A stretch of 64,000 bases of DNA from a virus, in the IMG/VR virus record IMGVR_UViG_3300034284_002720, positions 21,371 through 85,370 of that record. The stretch is one strand, 5' to 3'. Made by a program: the position numbers and the translations under genes. The notes beneath the pieces are model-generated. The model searched no databases, was not told where the DNA came from, and saw nothing but the letters and a program-made list of their open reading frames with translations. This document shows, one piece after another, positions 43,752-51,506 of the stretch (positions are counted from its first letter, which is position 1; each line of letters begins with the position of its first letter).

Positions 43752-44486
43752 ATGGAAGACGGCCATAAATATATAACAAATAAAAACCTTACGACTCAAG
43801 ATCTTGCATATTACGCAGATAACAACGACGAAACTTGGGTTATAGACATAAACATATTGATCGACGCAGCAAAACTGGCGAATTCTGAGATCAAGAAAGA
43901 GGTCAATTTCAACAAGGATCGTCCGATAAGTCTCCTCGCCAACATTCCAAAGAAAAATCTCAGCGGTGCGGTTGGAGAATGCTTGGGGAGAAGTTATTCG
44001 CTTCTTTTGAATGGAAGACTAGGGAAAAACCCACATGAATCCGGGAGTCCTGACTTTATACCAATCGTCGAAGAAAGTTCGTCTTGGTTTTCCGAACCGA
44101 CCAAGGATATTTTCCGAGGGGGTTTTGATACCAAGGCGTGCCTTACTGAAAAGGGCGAATTTACAAAGGTCAAGCCCTCCTCGCACCATGACCAGACAAC
44201 GACAATCTTGACTGTTCAATGGAGGCATGACGACGGCATTCCGGAAATCATAGGAGCCTTCTTTACCAATTCGCTTAACAGTTCGGACTGGAATGTCTCA
44301 AAAAAACCAGTGAAGGAAGGATCCAAGATTACTAACTCCGCTACCTTGAAAGCCTCAGGCGTTCACAAGATAAGGTCGGGATGGCTCTTCATGCGCGGCG
44401 ACATAAAGATTCCATCTAAAGAGATTGTCAATTTATATAACCTTCACGAATTGTGCGATTATCAAAAGAATGGTAAAATTAATTGA
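43752..44486 (+). CDS. type II restriction endonuclease, PD-(D/E)XK type (putative)
   Basis: 244 aa. The core GSPDFIP (D101) ... GGFDTKA (D126-x-K128) follows the PD-(D/E)XK nuclease pattern, with a preceding conserved Glu (GAVGECLG). The DNA cytosine-5 methyltransferase gene begins inside its last 17 nt, the classic arrangement of a type II restriction-modification pair. The recognition site cannot be read from the sequence. ATG 43752; an overlapping 14-codon frame from 43729 with AAGG may be a leader. Possible roles: exclusion of competing phages, or degradation of host DNA with the phage DNA protected. Confidence 0.75.
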   Translation: MEDGHKYITNKNLTTQDLAYYADNNDETWVIDINILIDAAKLANSEIKKEVNFNKDRPISLLANIPKKNLSGAVGECLGRSYSLLLNGRLGKNPHESGSPDFIPIVEESSSWFSEPTKDIFRGGFDTKACLTEKGEFTKVKPSSHHDQTTTILTVQWRHDDGIPEIIGAFFTNSLNSSDWNVSKKPVKEGSKITNSATLKASGVHKIRSGWLFMRGDIKIPSKEIVNLYNLHELCDYQKNGKIN

Positions 44487-45504
44487 ATTGTTCTCGGGAA
44501 TAGGAGCCCAATCAAAGGCCCTTAGGAACATCGGCGTACAGCATGAAGCCATCGCTTGCGAGGTTGATAAAAGAACGCATTCCGTGTATGAGGCCATACA
44601 CGGGCAGACGGCAAATCTTGGGGACATTACTAAGGTTTCGAAACTGCCCGAGTGTGATCTTTTGACCTACTCATTCCCATGCCAAGACTTATCAATACTC
44701 GGAAACAGAAAGGGATTGAAAAAGGACTCCGGAACGAGATCTAGCCTTCTGTGGGAAGTCGAAAGACTGCTTCGTTCTTCAAAGATCCTTCCTAGAAATC
44801 TTGTGCTTGAGAATGTGAAGCAGCTTGCTTCCCCAAAGCATTTGAGCAATTTCAAGTTGTGGCTGGGAACCTTGCAGTCCCTGGGCTACAAGAATTCTTG
44901 GAAGGTTGTGAACGCGGAAGACTTCGGGCTTCCCCAAAAGAGAGAGCGAGTCTTTGTCGTATCGTCGTTGGATGAGGAATTTAAATTCCCAGAGTCGTCT
45001 AAGAAATCTCGGCTGGCTGAGTTCATGACGTCTGAGGATGAGGTCAAGAAGGAGTTTGGAAAAACCCTTTATTTCGGTTGCGAGGACATGGCGCTAAGAA
45101 TATGGAAGACGATAAACAACACCCAGTCCACAAACAGTACGAATAGGATATATGGGAAGAACAGTTCAGTTCACGCCCTCACCACGCAAGGGAGCCACCC
45201 GGGAAACTTCGGAGCTGTTCTGTATTGCTCCGAGTTGGAAGACAACTACCCCCTCAGAGAAAACTCCAAAAATTTGTCTATAGAACAAATTAGAAAAAAG
45301 AAATTTGGATTCAACATTGATAATGTGAGGCTCATGTCCCCCAAGGAGTCCATGCTTCTGATGGGTTTCAGTGACGAGGACTATCAGAAGGCCAAAGAAC
45401 ACATGTTTAGCAAAAAAATCAAACCAACCTTCTTCTACCATGTCGCAGGAAATAGTATAGCCGTTCCTGTGCTGGAGGCCTTGTTTAAGCAGATTAAGTT
45501 CTAG
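44470..45504 (+). CDS. DNA (cytosine-5) methyltransferase
   Basis: 344 aa from ATG 44470. Motif I LFSGIGAQSKALRN (cofactor), motif IV PCQ with catalytic Cys71 in SFPCQDLS, motif VI LENVK (113-117), motif VIII QKRERVFVV (about 159-167), and motif X near the end (AGNSIAVPV). A complete, normal-length enzyme that flips C and methylates carbon 5. Partner of the upstream nuclease. The target-recognition region (about 190-280) is short. Confidence 0.95.
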   Translation: MVKLIELFSGIGAQSKALRNIGVQHEAIACEVDKRTHSVYEAIHGQTANLGDITKVSKLPECDLLTYSFPCQDLSILGNRKGLKKDSGTRSSLLWEVERLLRSSKILPRNLVLENVKQLASPKHLSNFKLWLGTLQSLGYKNSWKVVNAEDFGLPQKRERVFVVSSLDEEFKFPESSKKSRLAEFMTSEDEVKKEFGKTLYFGCEDMALRIWKTINNTQSTNSTNRIYGKNSSVHALTTQGSHPGNFGAVLYCSELEDNYPLRENSKNLSIEQIRKKKFGFNIDNVRLMSPKESMLLMGFSDEDYQKAKEHMFSKKIKPTFFYHVAGNSIAVPVLEALFKQIKF

Positions 45505-45907
45505 ATCCGGCTGATGCCAACATTGAATCCTCTATCGCCTTTATTGTGGCCTGGGCCGTCCTGACCTCGCCCTCCTTCCACCCGAATTGGCCGCCGTTTG
45601 GATTTTTAATAATATGCTCCGCGAGCTCTTTCAAGTTTGCGAGCTCCTCGTTCGATGCCTTAACGGTGACAAAATCAACGCTTTCGCCCCGCCGGCTCAA
45701 GAGATTCCCAGCCAGTTCATACCTGGGAGTTATGTACCTTTTAAATACATTGTATGTTGAGTATCCAAGCCTTATGGGTATTATGCTGAAACCACTTTCA
45801 TCCGGCTTGATTTTGGAAGAAGACCTCAACGACCCAGCCTGTGGCTTGATCAGATTCATAGCGTCTGCATTGACAGCTATTTCCATAAATTTTCCAAAAG
45901 TAATCAT
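45494..45907 (-). CDS. unknown protein with motif-like N-terminus
   Basis: 137 aa. Starts MITFGKFMEIAVNADAM, similar to the shared motif but ending M-E-I rather than hydrophobic-x-Glu at 10. The rest is basic with RLGYSTYNVFKRYITPRYEL and a helical C-terminus. No family. TATATA (45912-45917) lies only 5 nt before the ATG, so the ATG at M8 is the alternative start; it would remove the motif. Convergent with the methyltransferase (overlap 11 nt). Confidence 0.55.
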   Translation of the reverse strand: MITFGKFMEIAVNADAMNLIKPQAGSLRSSSKIKPDESGFSIIPIRLGYSTYNVFKRYITPRYELAGNLLSRRGESVDFVTVKASNEELANLKELAEHIIKNPNGGQFGWKEGEVRTAQATIKAIEDSMLASAGSRT

Positions 45908-45911
45908 ATCC

Positions 45912-45917
45912 TATATA
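45912..45917. promoter_or_regulatory. TATATA box between divergent genes
   Basis: Minus strand GCGTATATAGG; plus strand CCTATATACG. It lies between the minus gene starting at 45907 and the metallothionein-like gene at 45973, the only promoter-like element in that 65-bp gap. Confidence 0.35.
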
Positions 45918-45972
45918 CGCTATTTCAAATTGATTATTGAGCGTACTAAATATTTCAAAACAGGAGGCCAAC

Positions 45973-46068
45973 ATGTGCAAGTGCAAGTGCGTTCCGTGCG
46001 TAAGGGGAAAATGCGAGAAATGCAGATGCAAGGACTGCAAGTGCGAGGGATGTTCCTGCAAAAAGTGA
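45973..46068 (+). CDS. metallothionein-like cysteine-rich peptide
   Basis: 31 residues, 11 of them Cys, as CKCKCVPC...KCEKCRCKDC...CSC. Almost every Cys is in a C-x-C or C-x2-C pair, with the remaining residues mainly Lys. This density and spacing is that of metallothioneins, which bind thiophilic metals such as Zn, Cu or Cd. AGGAGG lies 5 nt before the ATG, an excellent ribosome site. Its stop overlaps the next gene. Role in a phage is unknown: metal chelation or redox are possibilities. Confidence 0.75.
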   Translation: MCKCKCVPCVRGKCEKCRCKDCKCEGCSCKK

Positions 46069-46754
46069 TTAAATGGTTGTTCTTTTTAACAGCCATCACT
46101 CTGTTCGGCTCTTCAAATGCCGAAGAAATTAATGTTTTGATTTCCAAGCTCGGAAGCAAATCCTATGCTGAAAGAGAAAATTCTGCACGTTGCATAAGAA
46201 ACGCAGGATACGCTGCCATTCCTCACCTTGAGCAGCACTTTGACGACCCAGACCTAGAAATTGCACTGAAATCAAGGGAACTCTATGAAGAGTACATGCA
46301 TATTGACATAGAAGGCGAAATGCCATCTATATGGTTCCTGGAGCCGGAACTAAGATTCCCCAAGGGCTACGACATAATCTATTCCGAAAAATTTAGCGTG
46401 TGCGAAATAAAGTGCAAAATAGATATCGCGGCAGAACTTTACTGCGATGTCAAACAGCCACCGGCCACAACGGTTGCCGACCAGTGCAAGCAACTTTACT
46501 TCAATTTATTCGACACATTCTGGAGGGATCCCTTAGTGTGCTCCTTGGCCATGAAAAAATATGTAAGAAAAGAACTTAGAGACGGAAGGAGCAAGGAGGA
46601 GATCAAGAATATTATTGAAAGAACAAGATTGAACATGGAATTTCAAGATCTCATGTATCAAACCTCCGACTTGAAAAGCAATGACTGGGATTATTGGTGT
46701 CTTCCTCCCGGCGTTATGCTGCCGAAGGGCGAATTTGTATTTCCTTCGCGCTGA
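46050..46754 (+). CDS. secreted protein with HEAT-like repeat
   Basis: 234 aa from ATG 46050 (GTG 46065, overlapping the metallothionein stop as GTGA, is an alternative). A Sec signal peptide (KVIKWLFFLTAITLFGSSNA) precedes EEINVLISKLGSKSYAEREN ... AGYAAIPHLEQHF, a helical HEAT-type repeat (about 25-75) of a kind I associate with Planctomycetota proteins (from memory; host unproven). The remainder has several Cys (CEIKCKI, YCDV, QCKQ, VCSL). Function unknown. The 3' end overlaps the convergent glycosyltransferase by 64 nt, the longest convergent overlap here. Confidence 0.65.
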   Translation: MFLQKVIKWLFFLTAITLFGSSNAEEINVLISKLGSKSYAERENSARCIRNAGYAAIPHLEQHFDDPDLEIALKSRELYEEYMHIDIEGEMPSIWFLEPELRFPKGYDIIYSEKFSVCEIKCKIDIAAELYCDVKQPPATTVADQCKQLYFNLFDTFWRDPLVCSLAMKKYVRKELRDGRSKEEIKNIIERTRLNMEFQDLMYQTSDLKSNDWDYWCLPPGVMLPKGEFVFPSR

Positions 46755-47878
46755 AGCTTCCTCTTGTTGCCCACCAACCCTATCAGCGATATCACATCCA
46801 TCCTCTCCATGAAATAATTGGATTCGGAATGATTGCTCTCGTATAAGCCCTCGCCGATCTTGGCAAACTCCACCCCCCATCCCCCGTCATTTTCCCCAAG
46901 AAAGATAGAGGATCCATTCTGAAGCCATCTTGCATTGTTTCTATTTTGAAACTCTACCGAACCGTCGGATTTGGTCTTCATTATGTCCAAAATTACTTTC
47001 TGGCCGTTCTTGAGCTCCGTCAGATACCAGTGTCCATCATCTATTGACGAATTCCTTAGCGATTCGCCCGCCTCTTTTTCATTATCAAAAATTGCCCCTG
47101 ACGCAAGAATTTTCTTGAAATTGTCCAGCTCGTCCCAATAGTCCACGACATGGTGTATATGCGTGTAAATTCCGTTTCTGTTTATGCCAGTGTATCTAGC
47201 CGCAATCGGAAATGGGCAGAATATAGAGCATTCGGAAACGGGAACCTTGGAAAGTTTAGCAGCCACATAGGGCACTTGGTCACCATAAAAAGGAGGCTTT
47301 GAATGGCAGCACCTTAGAAATTCCCTCGCACTTTCGCACATTGATATTTTTCTGGCTCCGGCCGAGGAAATCATGCTGGATTCCCACGAGTGCCTGAAGT
47401 GCGGCATAAGATCAAATTTGTTGGGATCCTCAACCCCGGGGAACAAGTGTTTCACGCCCATTTCGTGCAGCACTTCCTTTATATTGTCCTCCATGAACAC
47501 GGACATGTGCGTTCTGTTTTCGCCAGATCCGATTAGATAAATACTTGAGCCTGCGATTATCACCGGATCTTGGTGGTCATATAATCCATTTATTACATCC
47601 AAAGTTCTATCCAGATCGGTGCAAGAGTCGTCGTCAACTTGCAAGAGCCACTTTGAATCAATCTTTGATGAACAGAGATAGTTGGCGAATCTGCAACTCA
47701 AGGGGCAGTCCATCGCCTCCCAATCATCTAGAACGAATTCTGGCTTCTCGTCGTTGATGTCCGCCAAGAAAACTGTCTTTATTTTCCTTGAACTTTTCGT
47801 TCTTCCTATTTCAATGAACTGACGGAGAGCCTTTTCGTTTTTAGATGTGGCGAGGACGCACAAAGTCAAATCAAACAT
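46691..47878 (-). CDS. glycosyltransferase, GT-A type
   Basis: 395 aa. Starts LTLCVLATSKNEKALRQFI, typical GT-A N-terminus; the metal-binding motif is WLLQVDDDS (VDDD). Later a FRHSWESS ... GARKISMCESAREF stretch fits a GT2-like acceptor domain, and a C-terminal 110-residue region contains FLGENDGGWGVEFAKIGEGLY, probably a separate beta domain. Overlaps the upstream plus-strand gene at the 3' end. Acceptor unknown. Confidence 0.75.
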   Translation of the reverse strand: MFDLTLCVLATSKNEKALRQFIEIGRTKSSRKIKTVFLADINDEKPEFVLDDWEAMDCPLSCRFANYLCSSKIDSKWLLQVDDDSCTDLDRTLDVINGLYDHQDPVIIAGSSIYLIGSGENRTHMSVFMEDNIKEVLHEMGVKHLFPGVEDPNKFDLMPHFRHSWESSMISSAGARKISMCESAREFLRCCHSKPPFYGDQVPYVAAKLSKVPVSECSIFCPFPIAARYTGINRNGIYTHIHHVVDYWDELDNFKKILASGAIFDNEKEAGESLRNSSIDDGHWYLTELKNGQKVILDIMKTKSDGSVEFQNRNNARWLQNGSSIFLGENDGGWGVEFAKIGEGLYESNHSESNYFMERMDVISLIGLVGNKRKLQREGNTNSPFGSITPGGRHQ

Positions 47879-47917
47879 GATGTGTTCCTAACAATTTAAC
47901 ATTAAATCAAGCAATAA

Positions 47918-48679
47918 TCAATATGAGGTTCCGCTTCTGAGATAAAGCATCAAGTCCTCGCTGTTCTCAAGACCCTTGTACTTCTTTTGCTCAAGAGTCA
48001 TCGCTTCTATGGAGCCGGCCAAGGCCTCCTTGTCCAAATACTCTTCTTGAATCAAATACTGACGCAGCACAAAAAGACAAAAGTTCTTTTGCGGAAATCC
48101 GACAGTAACTTGCCTTTCAACCTTGACGAAGACCCTTGGATATTCTTTGTTGAACTTGCTGTGAGGTAGTCTTGGGTGAAAGTTATATCGGTTGTCATAG
48201 ACAACACTCCAGACGAACCTTTCAAACATGCCGCCGTGAACTATCGCATTCACCAACTTTGGGCTGTTCTTCAAGTTCATAGGTACATTTTCGTGAATTT
48301 TGTCGAATGAGGCCCCTATCTTTTCCTCAGGCCTCCAATGGCTTGGGAAGCAGACATGGGCACTACTTAGCCAGTCCTTGTCTCCATCAACCCTGTGGAT
48401 TAGAAAATCCTCGTCCGCCTCTCTGACGATTTCCAGATAGCCATTGCCTTTCAATGTTCTGGGATAGTTTTTCAATATCCATTCTTCGCATATTTCGTAA
48501 AAACTCGGGTCGTTTTTATGTTCCATGAAGCATTTTTGGTTCTGTAGGGCCTCGGCTTTCTCTTGCTGAATAGACCTGGATTCCGAATTGTCTCTTTCAA
48601 AAACCTCCTCGGGTCGGAGTTTTCGCAGGTTGGGAAGCGTGCTGTACCCGTGCTTGTAAACTTCGTGCATTTTCAACAT
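47918..48679 (-). CDS. DUF3445-like (heme-dependent oxidative demethylase-like) protein
   Basis: 253 aa. AHVCFPSHWRPEEKIGASFD ... IHENVP ... RFVWSVVYDNRYNFHP matches the DUF3445 pattern ('cFPs.W.p.eKlG..l..IH.pVP ... R.NWsv...'). The late FVKVERQVTVGFPQKN corresponds to the second conserved block. Some DUF3445 proteins are alpha subunits of heme-dependent N-demethylases. Not common in phages. Substrate could be a methylated nucleic-acid base, osmolyte or protein; the sequence does not tell. TATATATT (48686-48693) is just upstream. Confidence 0.65.
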   Translation of the reverse strand: MLKMHEVYKHGYSTLPNLRKLRPEEVFERDNSESRSIQQEKAEALQNQKCFMEHKNDPSFYEICEEWILKNYPRTLKGNGYLEIVREADEDFLIHRVDGDKDWLSSAHVCFPSHWRPEEKIGASFDKIHENVPMNLKNSPKLVNAIVHGGMFERFVWSVVYDNRYNFHPRLPHSKFNKEYPRVFVKVERQVTVGFPQKNFCLFVLRQYLIQEEYLDKEALAGSIEAMTLEQKKYKGLENSEDLMLYLRSGTSY

Positions 48680-48761
48680 TACCCAAATATATACAGTTGT
48701 TCAAACGACAGCGGCTCTTTACTTCTAATAGAGTCAGCGGAATAAAAGGATGGAATGCACC

Positions 48762-49814
48762 ATGGAATTTAAAGAATGGCTCTATAACGAAGTGGATTGG
48801 GAATCTGAGTTCTCCGATGTGCAAAAGACATGCGAGAACCCGGAGGAGATAGTCAAGTACCTCAACGCCGTCAGGGCAAACGCCAAGATAGACTACGGAA
48901 AGAGAGAGAAGTTCAGCCCCAACATGCCGTTTGTCCATGCGAAGTCTTCCTTCTTTGGAAAAGAAGACGAGGTGGACGCAGAAGCGTTCGCAAAAAGAAT
49001 AACAGAGCCCCCCAAGACAATCATCAATACTAACGAGAAGATACTCAAAAGCGGCGGGCCAAATGAATTTGTCTACAAAACAGGCATACCTGCATTCAGG
49101 GGGATAGTCTATGACAAATCTTCCGGTCAATTTTTCGTGATAAACACATGCCCGGGAGCCGGTGCGTGCGTCTTAATATGCTACGCTCGAAGAGGAAGGT
49201 ACATACAGTACGCCGAAGCCTACGATAGCATGACAAGAAGGCTTAACTATCTGATGAATCATCCGGACATGTACGAGGAGCAAATGTATTCCGAGATCAA
49301 GGCCAAGTGCCATGAGCACGGTGCCAAAGTCGGATACAAGCCAAAGGTAATACTTCGCTGGAACGATTCGGGCGACTTTTTCACTAAGAAGTACAAGAGC
49401 ATCGCCGAGAATGTTTTGAAAAGGCTTAAGAGCGAAGGTTGGAATGTGGATAGTTATGCTTATACGAAAGTGGCGGATGTTGCCAACAACGCCGAGTTCC
49501 AGACCACCTTCTCGAGCGGAGCGAATACGAAACAGACGGCAGGAGTAGACTTCAGCAAGCACAAGTTGTCCATAGTCGTGCCGAACGAAATGTTCTCAGA
49601 TCTAGATCTGATGAAAATAGACGACGAGAAAGAGTTGAAGCTAAGAATAGCCAAGAAATTCGTGCTGCCGTTGGGGGATGTTTTGACATATCCCGAAATG
49701 ATGTCTACTCCCCGTGGCGAATCACCCCGCTGGCATGTTGTGGTGACCCCGGGCGACGGCGACGACGCAGCATTTAGGCCGGATGTCAAGACGATACTCC
49801 TTACTCAACACTAG
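48762..49814 (+). CDS. gp88-like phage protein with T4-CTS-like N-terminus
   Basis: 350 aa. Residues 1-10 MEFKEWLYNE are a clear copy of the shared motif. The conserved region (INTCPGAGACVLICYARRG, C130/C136/C140; later LRWNDSGDFF and YTKVADVANN) resembles the gp88 family of mycobacteriophages, whose function is unknown. The Cys trio looks like an iron-sulfur or zinc site. Predicted to be packaged and processed after LYNE. ATG 48762 is preferred over ATG 48750 because the motif then starts at residue 1. Confidence 0.7.
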   Translation: MEFKEWLYNEVDWESEFSDVQKTCENPEEIVKYLNAVRANAKIDYGKREKFSPNMPFVHAKSSFFGKEDEVDAEAFAKRITEPPKTIINTNEKILKSGGPNEFVYKTGIPAFRGIVYDKSSGQFFVINTCPGAGACVLICYARRGRYIQYAEAYDSMTRRLNYLMNHPDMYEEQMYSEIKAKCHEHGAKVGYKPKVILRWNDSGDFFTKKYKSIAENVLKRLKSEGWNVDSYAYTKVADVANNAEFQTTFSSGANTKQTAGVDFSKHKLSIVVPNEMFSDLDLMKIDDEKELKLRIAKKFVLPLGDVLTYPEMMSTPRGESPRWHVVVTPGDGDDAAFRPDVKTILLTQH

Positions 49815-50400
49815 TCTGAATATGCATTTTCTTTTGCTGTTGTACCTATCGCCTTTATTCGCGACATATCTTGTTTTATGCCTCACCCTCCCTCTTATAA
49901 GGGTCGGCGAAATCAAGAAGGGCAAAGGAATCAAGTTCTATATATCAAAAGACATGATTCACTCGGATTATGTCTTTGAATCTTCGCTTTGGAAGAGCGA
50001 GTTCCAGCCCAAAGGAAAATACATCAAAATAGGCTGGGGGGACAGAAAGATATTCTTGGAGACAAGGTGCTGGTCTGAACTCAGGACCATGGACTTTCTG
50101 TTTGCCTTCTTCGGTCTGAATAAAACAGTCCTTAGGATTGACTTTATGGACGATCTGCCGCAAGGCAGCACAGAAATGGAAGTGGACAATCTTCAACTTG
50201 AAATACTCAAAATATATGTAAAGGAATCCCACAGCGGCAAAAAGATACAAAAGAAGCCGCATTACTACCAAAAAGGCGATTTCTATGAATCCAACCTAAG
50301 ATATAACTGCTTCACCAACTGCAACAACTGGGTAAACAGGGGACTGTTCATCGCCCGTGCAACAAACAGGGCCTGGTGCCCGATTACTTTTTGGCTCTAA
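49783..50400 (+). CDS. DUF2459-like membrane protein
   Basis: 205 aa. N-terminal membrane helix (LLLLYLSPLFATYLVLCLTL), then FYISKDMIHSDYVF, KYIKIGWGDRKIFLET and LRIDFMDDLP, resembling DUF2459. Function unknown. ATG 49783 overlaps the upstream gene by 32 nt; ATG 49822 gives a shorter form that still keeps the membrane helix. C-terminal Cys/Trp-rich segment (NCFTNCNNWVNRG). Confidence 0.6.
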   Translation: MSRRYSLLNTSLNMHFLLLLYLSPLFATYLVLCLTLPLIRVGEIKKGKGIKFYISKDMIHSDYVFESSLWKSEFQPKGKYIKIGWGDRKIFLETRCWSELRTMDFLFAFFGLNKTVLRIDFMDDLPQGSTEMEVDNLQLEILKIYVKESHSGKKIQKKPHYYQKGDFYESNLRYNCFTNCNNWVNRGLFIARATNRAWCPITFWL

Positions 50401-50405
50401 CTATG

Positions 50406-50414
50406 TATATAAAT
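50406..50414 (+). promoter_or_regulatory. TATATAAAT box, putative late promoter
   Basis: TATATAAAT, almost the T4 late sequence TATAAATA, lies 27-35 nt before the ATG at 50441. One of two identical copies (the other at 51055-51063). Confidence 0.5.
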
Positions 50415-50440
50415 TCATGAGCTTTGCAAGGTATTTCATA

Positions 50441-51004
50441 ATGAGAGAACTAGCCCGTCTGGAAGAATCCGGCGTGCTATCTGAATCTACAACACAAGAA
50501 GCCAAGTCAAGGCCGACGAAGAAAGAACTGCTAGATCTGCTGGGTAAACTCAAAGAAAAATACACCAAGCATTTCTATGAAAAGTTCCCAAAAGCCCAAT
50601 ATGACGATGTGGAAGAGGCCATCCGATCCTCAATTGAAAAAACGCTTGACGGCGACCATGTTTCGTCCTATTCGGCGGGGAAATTCTTCAAGCGATCAGT
50701 GCACGACAGCCTTTCCGGACTTCATGCCAAGAAACGCAAGGCCAAAAAAAATCTTTCATGCGTGAAGGTCTTAAAGTCGTTGGGTAGCGAAAGTTCATTA
50801 TCTTCCTTGATGAAGAGGGCCGAGAAGATACTGACTAGCCAAGAAAGAAAAATCATAGGAATGTGCTCGCAAGGCAAGTCGGTCAGAGCCATAGGTTACG
50901 AACTCGGAATCTCCTCAGCAACAGCATGGAGATCTTTGAACGACGGCCTGGATAAAATAAGACTTTCGCACGGAATAAGACCCAGAAAATTGGGTCGATC
51001 CTGA
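50441..51004 (+). CDS. sigma-factor-like or helix-turn-helix regulator
   Basis: 187 aa from ATG 50441 (CAAGG about 10 nt upstream; ATG 50417 has no ribosome site). The C-terminal third contains a sigma region-4/LuxR-like helix-turn-helix: LTSQERKIIGMCSQGKSVRA followed by YELGISSATAWRSL. The N-terminal 130 residues are helical and basic, without recognisable region 2. Could be a phage late sigma factor (gp55-like) that reads the TATATA boxes; inference from the boxes and this gene occurring together. Confidence 0.6.
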   Translation: MRELARLEESGVLSESTTQEAKSRPTKKELLDLLGKLKEKYTKHFYEKFPKAQYDDVEEAIRSSIEKTLDGDHVSSYSAGKFFKRSVHDSLSGLHAKKRKAKKNLSCVKVLKSLGSESSLSSLMKRAEKILTSQERKIIGMCSQGKSVRAIGYELGISSATAWRSLNDGLDKIRLSHGIRPRKLGRS

Positions 51005-51054
51005 TCGCTCGTGCACTTGGAAATAATAAACGGTCAAACGAGTTTAGCCTCTCC

Positions 51055-51063
51055 TATATAAAT
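51055..51063 (+). promoter_or_regulatory. TATATAAAT box, putative late promoter
   Basis: Same nine bases as at 50406-50414, 27-35 nt before the ATG at 51090. Would transcribe the exported-protein cassette 51090-53181. Confidence 0.5.
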
Positions 51064-51089
51064 GTAGGCATGGATTGCACAGGAGGCAT

Positions 51090-51476
51090 ATGACAAGGAA
51101 GATAATTAATGCATTAGCTGTCTTTGTGCTGCTGACTGCAACCCTCTCAGCCAATGCCCAAGAATACACTTCCGGAGTTTCGTATGTTAACGACTACGAA
51201 CAAGCCGTTGAAATAGAGGGCAAAAAGATCCTGGTCGTTTTTGGTGCCGAATGGTGCCGTTACTGCCAAGTGCTCAAGAACGAAATTGACATGCTTCAAG
51301 TTGACGAATATATCGTCTGCTTGGTCGATGTAGATCAAAGGCCGGATCTGAAGAAAAAATACTTGTTCAAGACGCTTCCCACTTCCGTGGTGCTGTTCAA
51401 CAGAAAGGAAATAGCCAGGAAGTCGGGTTATACAAGGCAAGATTATGGAGGATGGCTAGAAAAGCATAAAAAATAA
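51090..51476 (+). CDS. exported thioredoxin-fold protein
   Basis: 128 aa from ATG 51090 (AGGAGG 4 nt upstream). Sec signal peptide (1-23, ending ANA). Thioredoxin active site WCRYC (W55-C56-x2-C59), followed by VDVDQRPDL and the cis-Pro loop TLPTSVV. Likely a periplasmic disulfide reductant or oxidant. First gene of a co-directed cassette with a CAP protein, a membrane protein and a carboxypeptidase. Confidence 0.85.
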   Translation: MTRKIINALAVFVLLTATLSANAQEYTSGVSYVNDYEQAVEIEGKKILVVFGAEWCRYCQVLKNEIDMLQVDEYIVCLVDVDQRPDLKKKYLFKTLPTSVVLFNRKEIARKSGYTRQDYGGWLEKHKK

Positions 51477-51506
51477 ATGTCAAAAATTTGGAAAGGAGTC
51501 CAAAAA

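Noticed and set aside
43729-43776. 14-codon frame overlapping the nuclease start
   Set aside because: It has a good AAGG site but is too short to call a gene; kept only as a possible leader in the findings.
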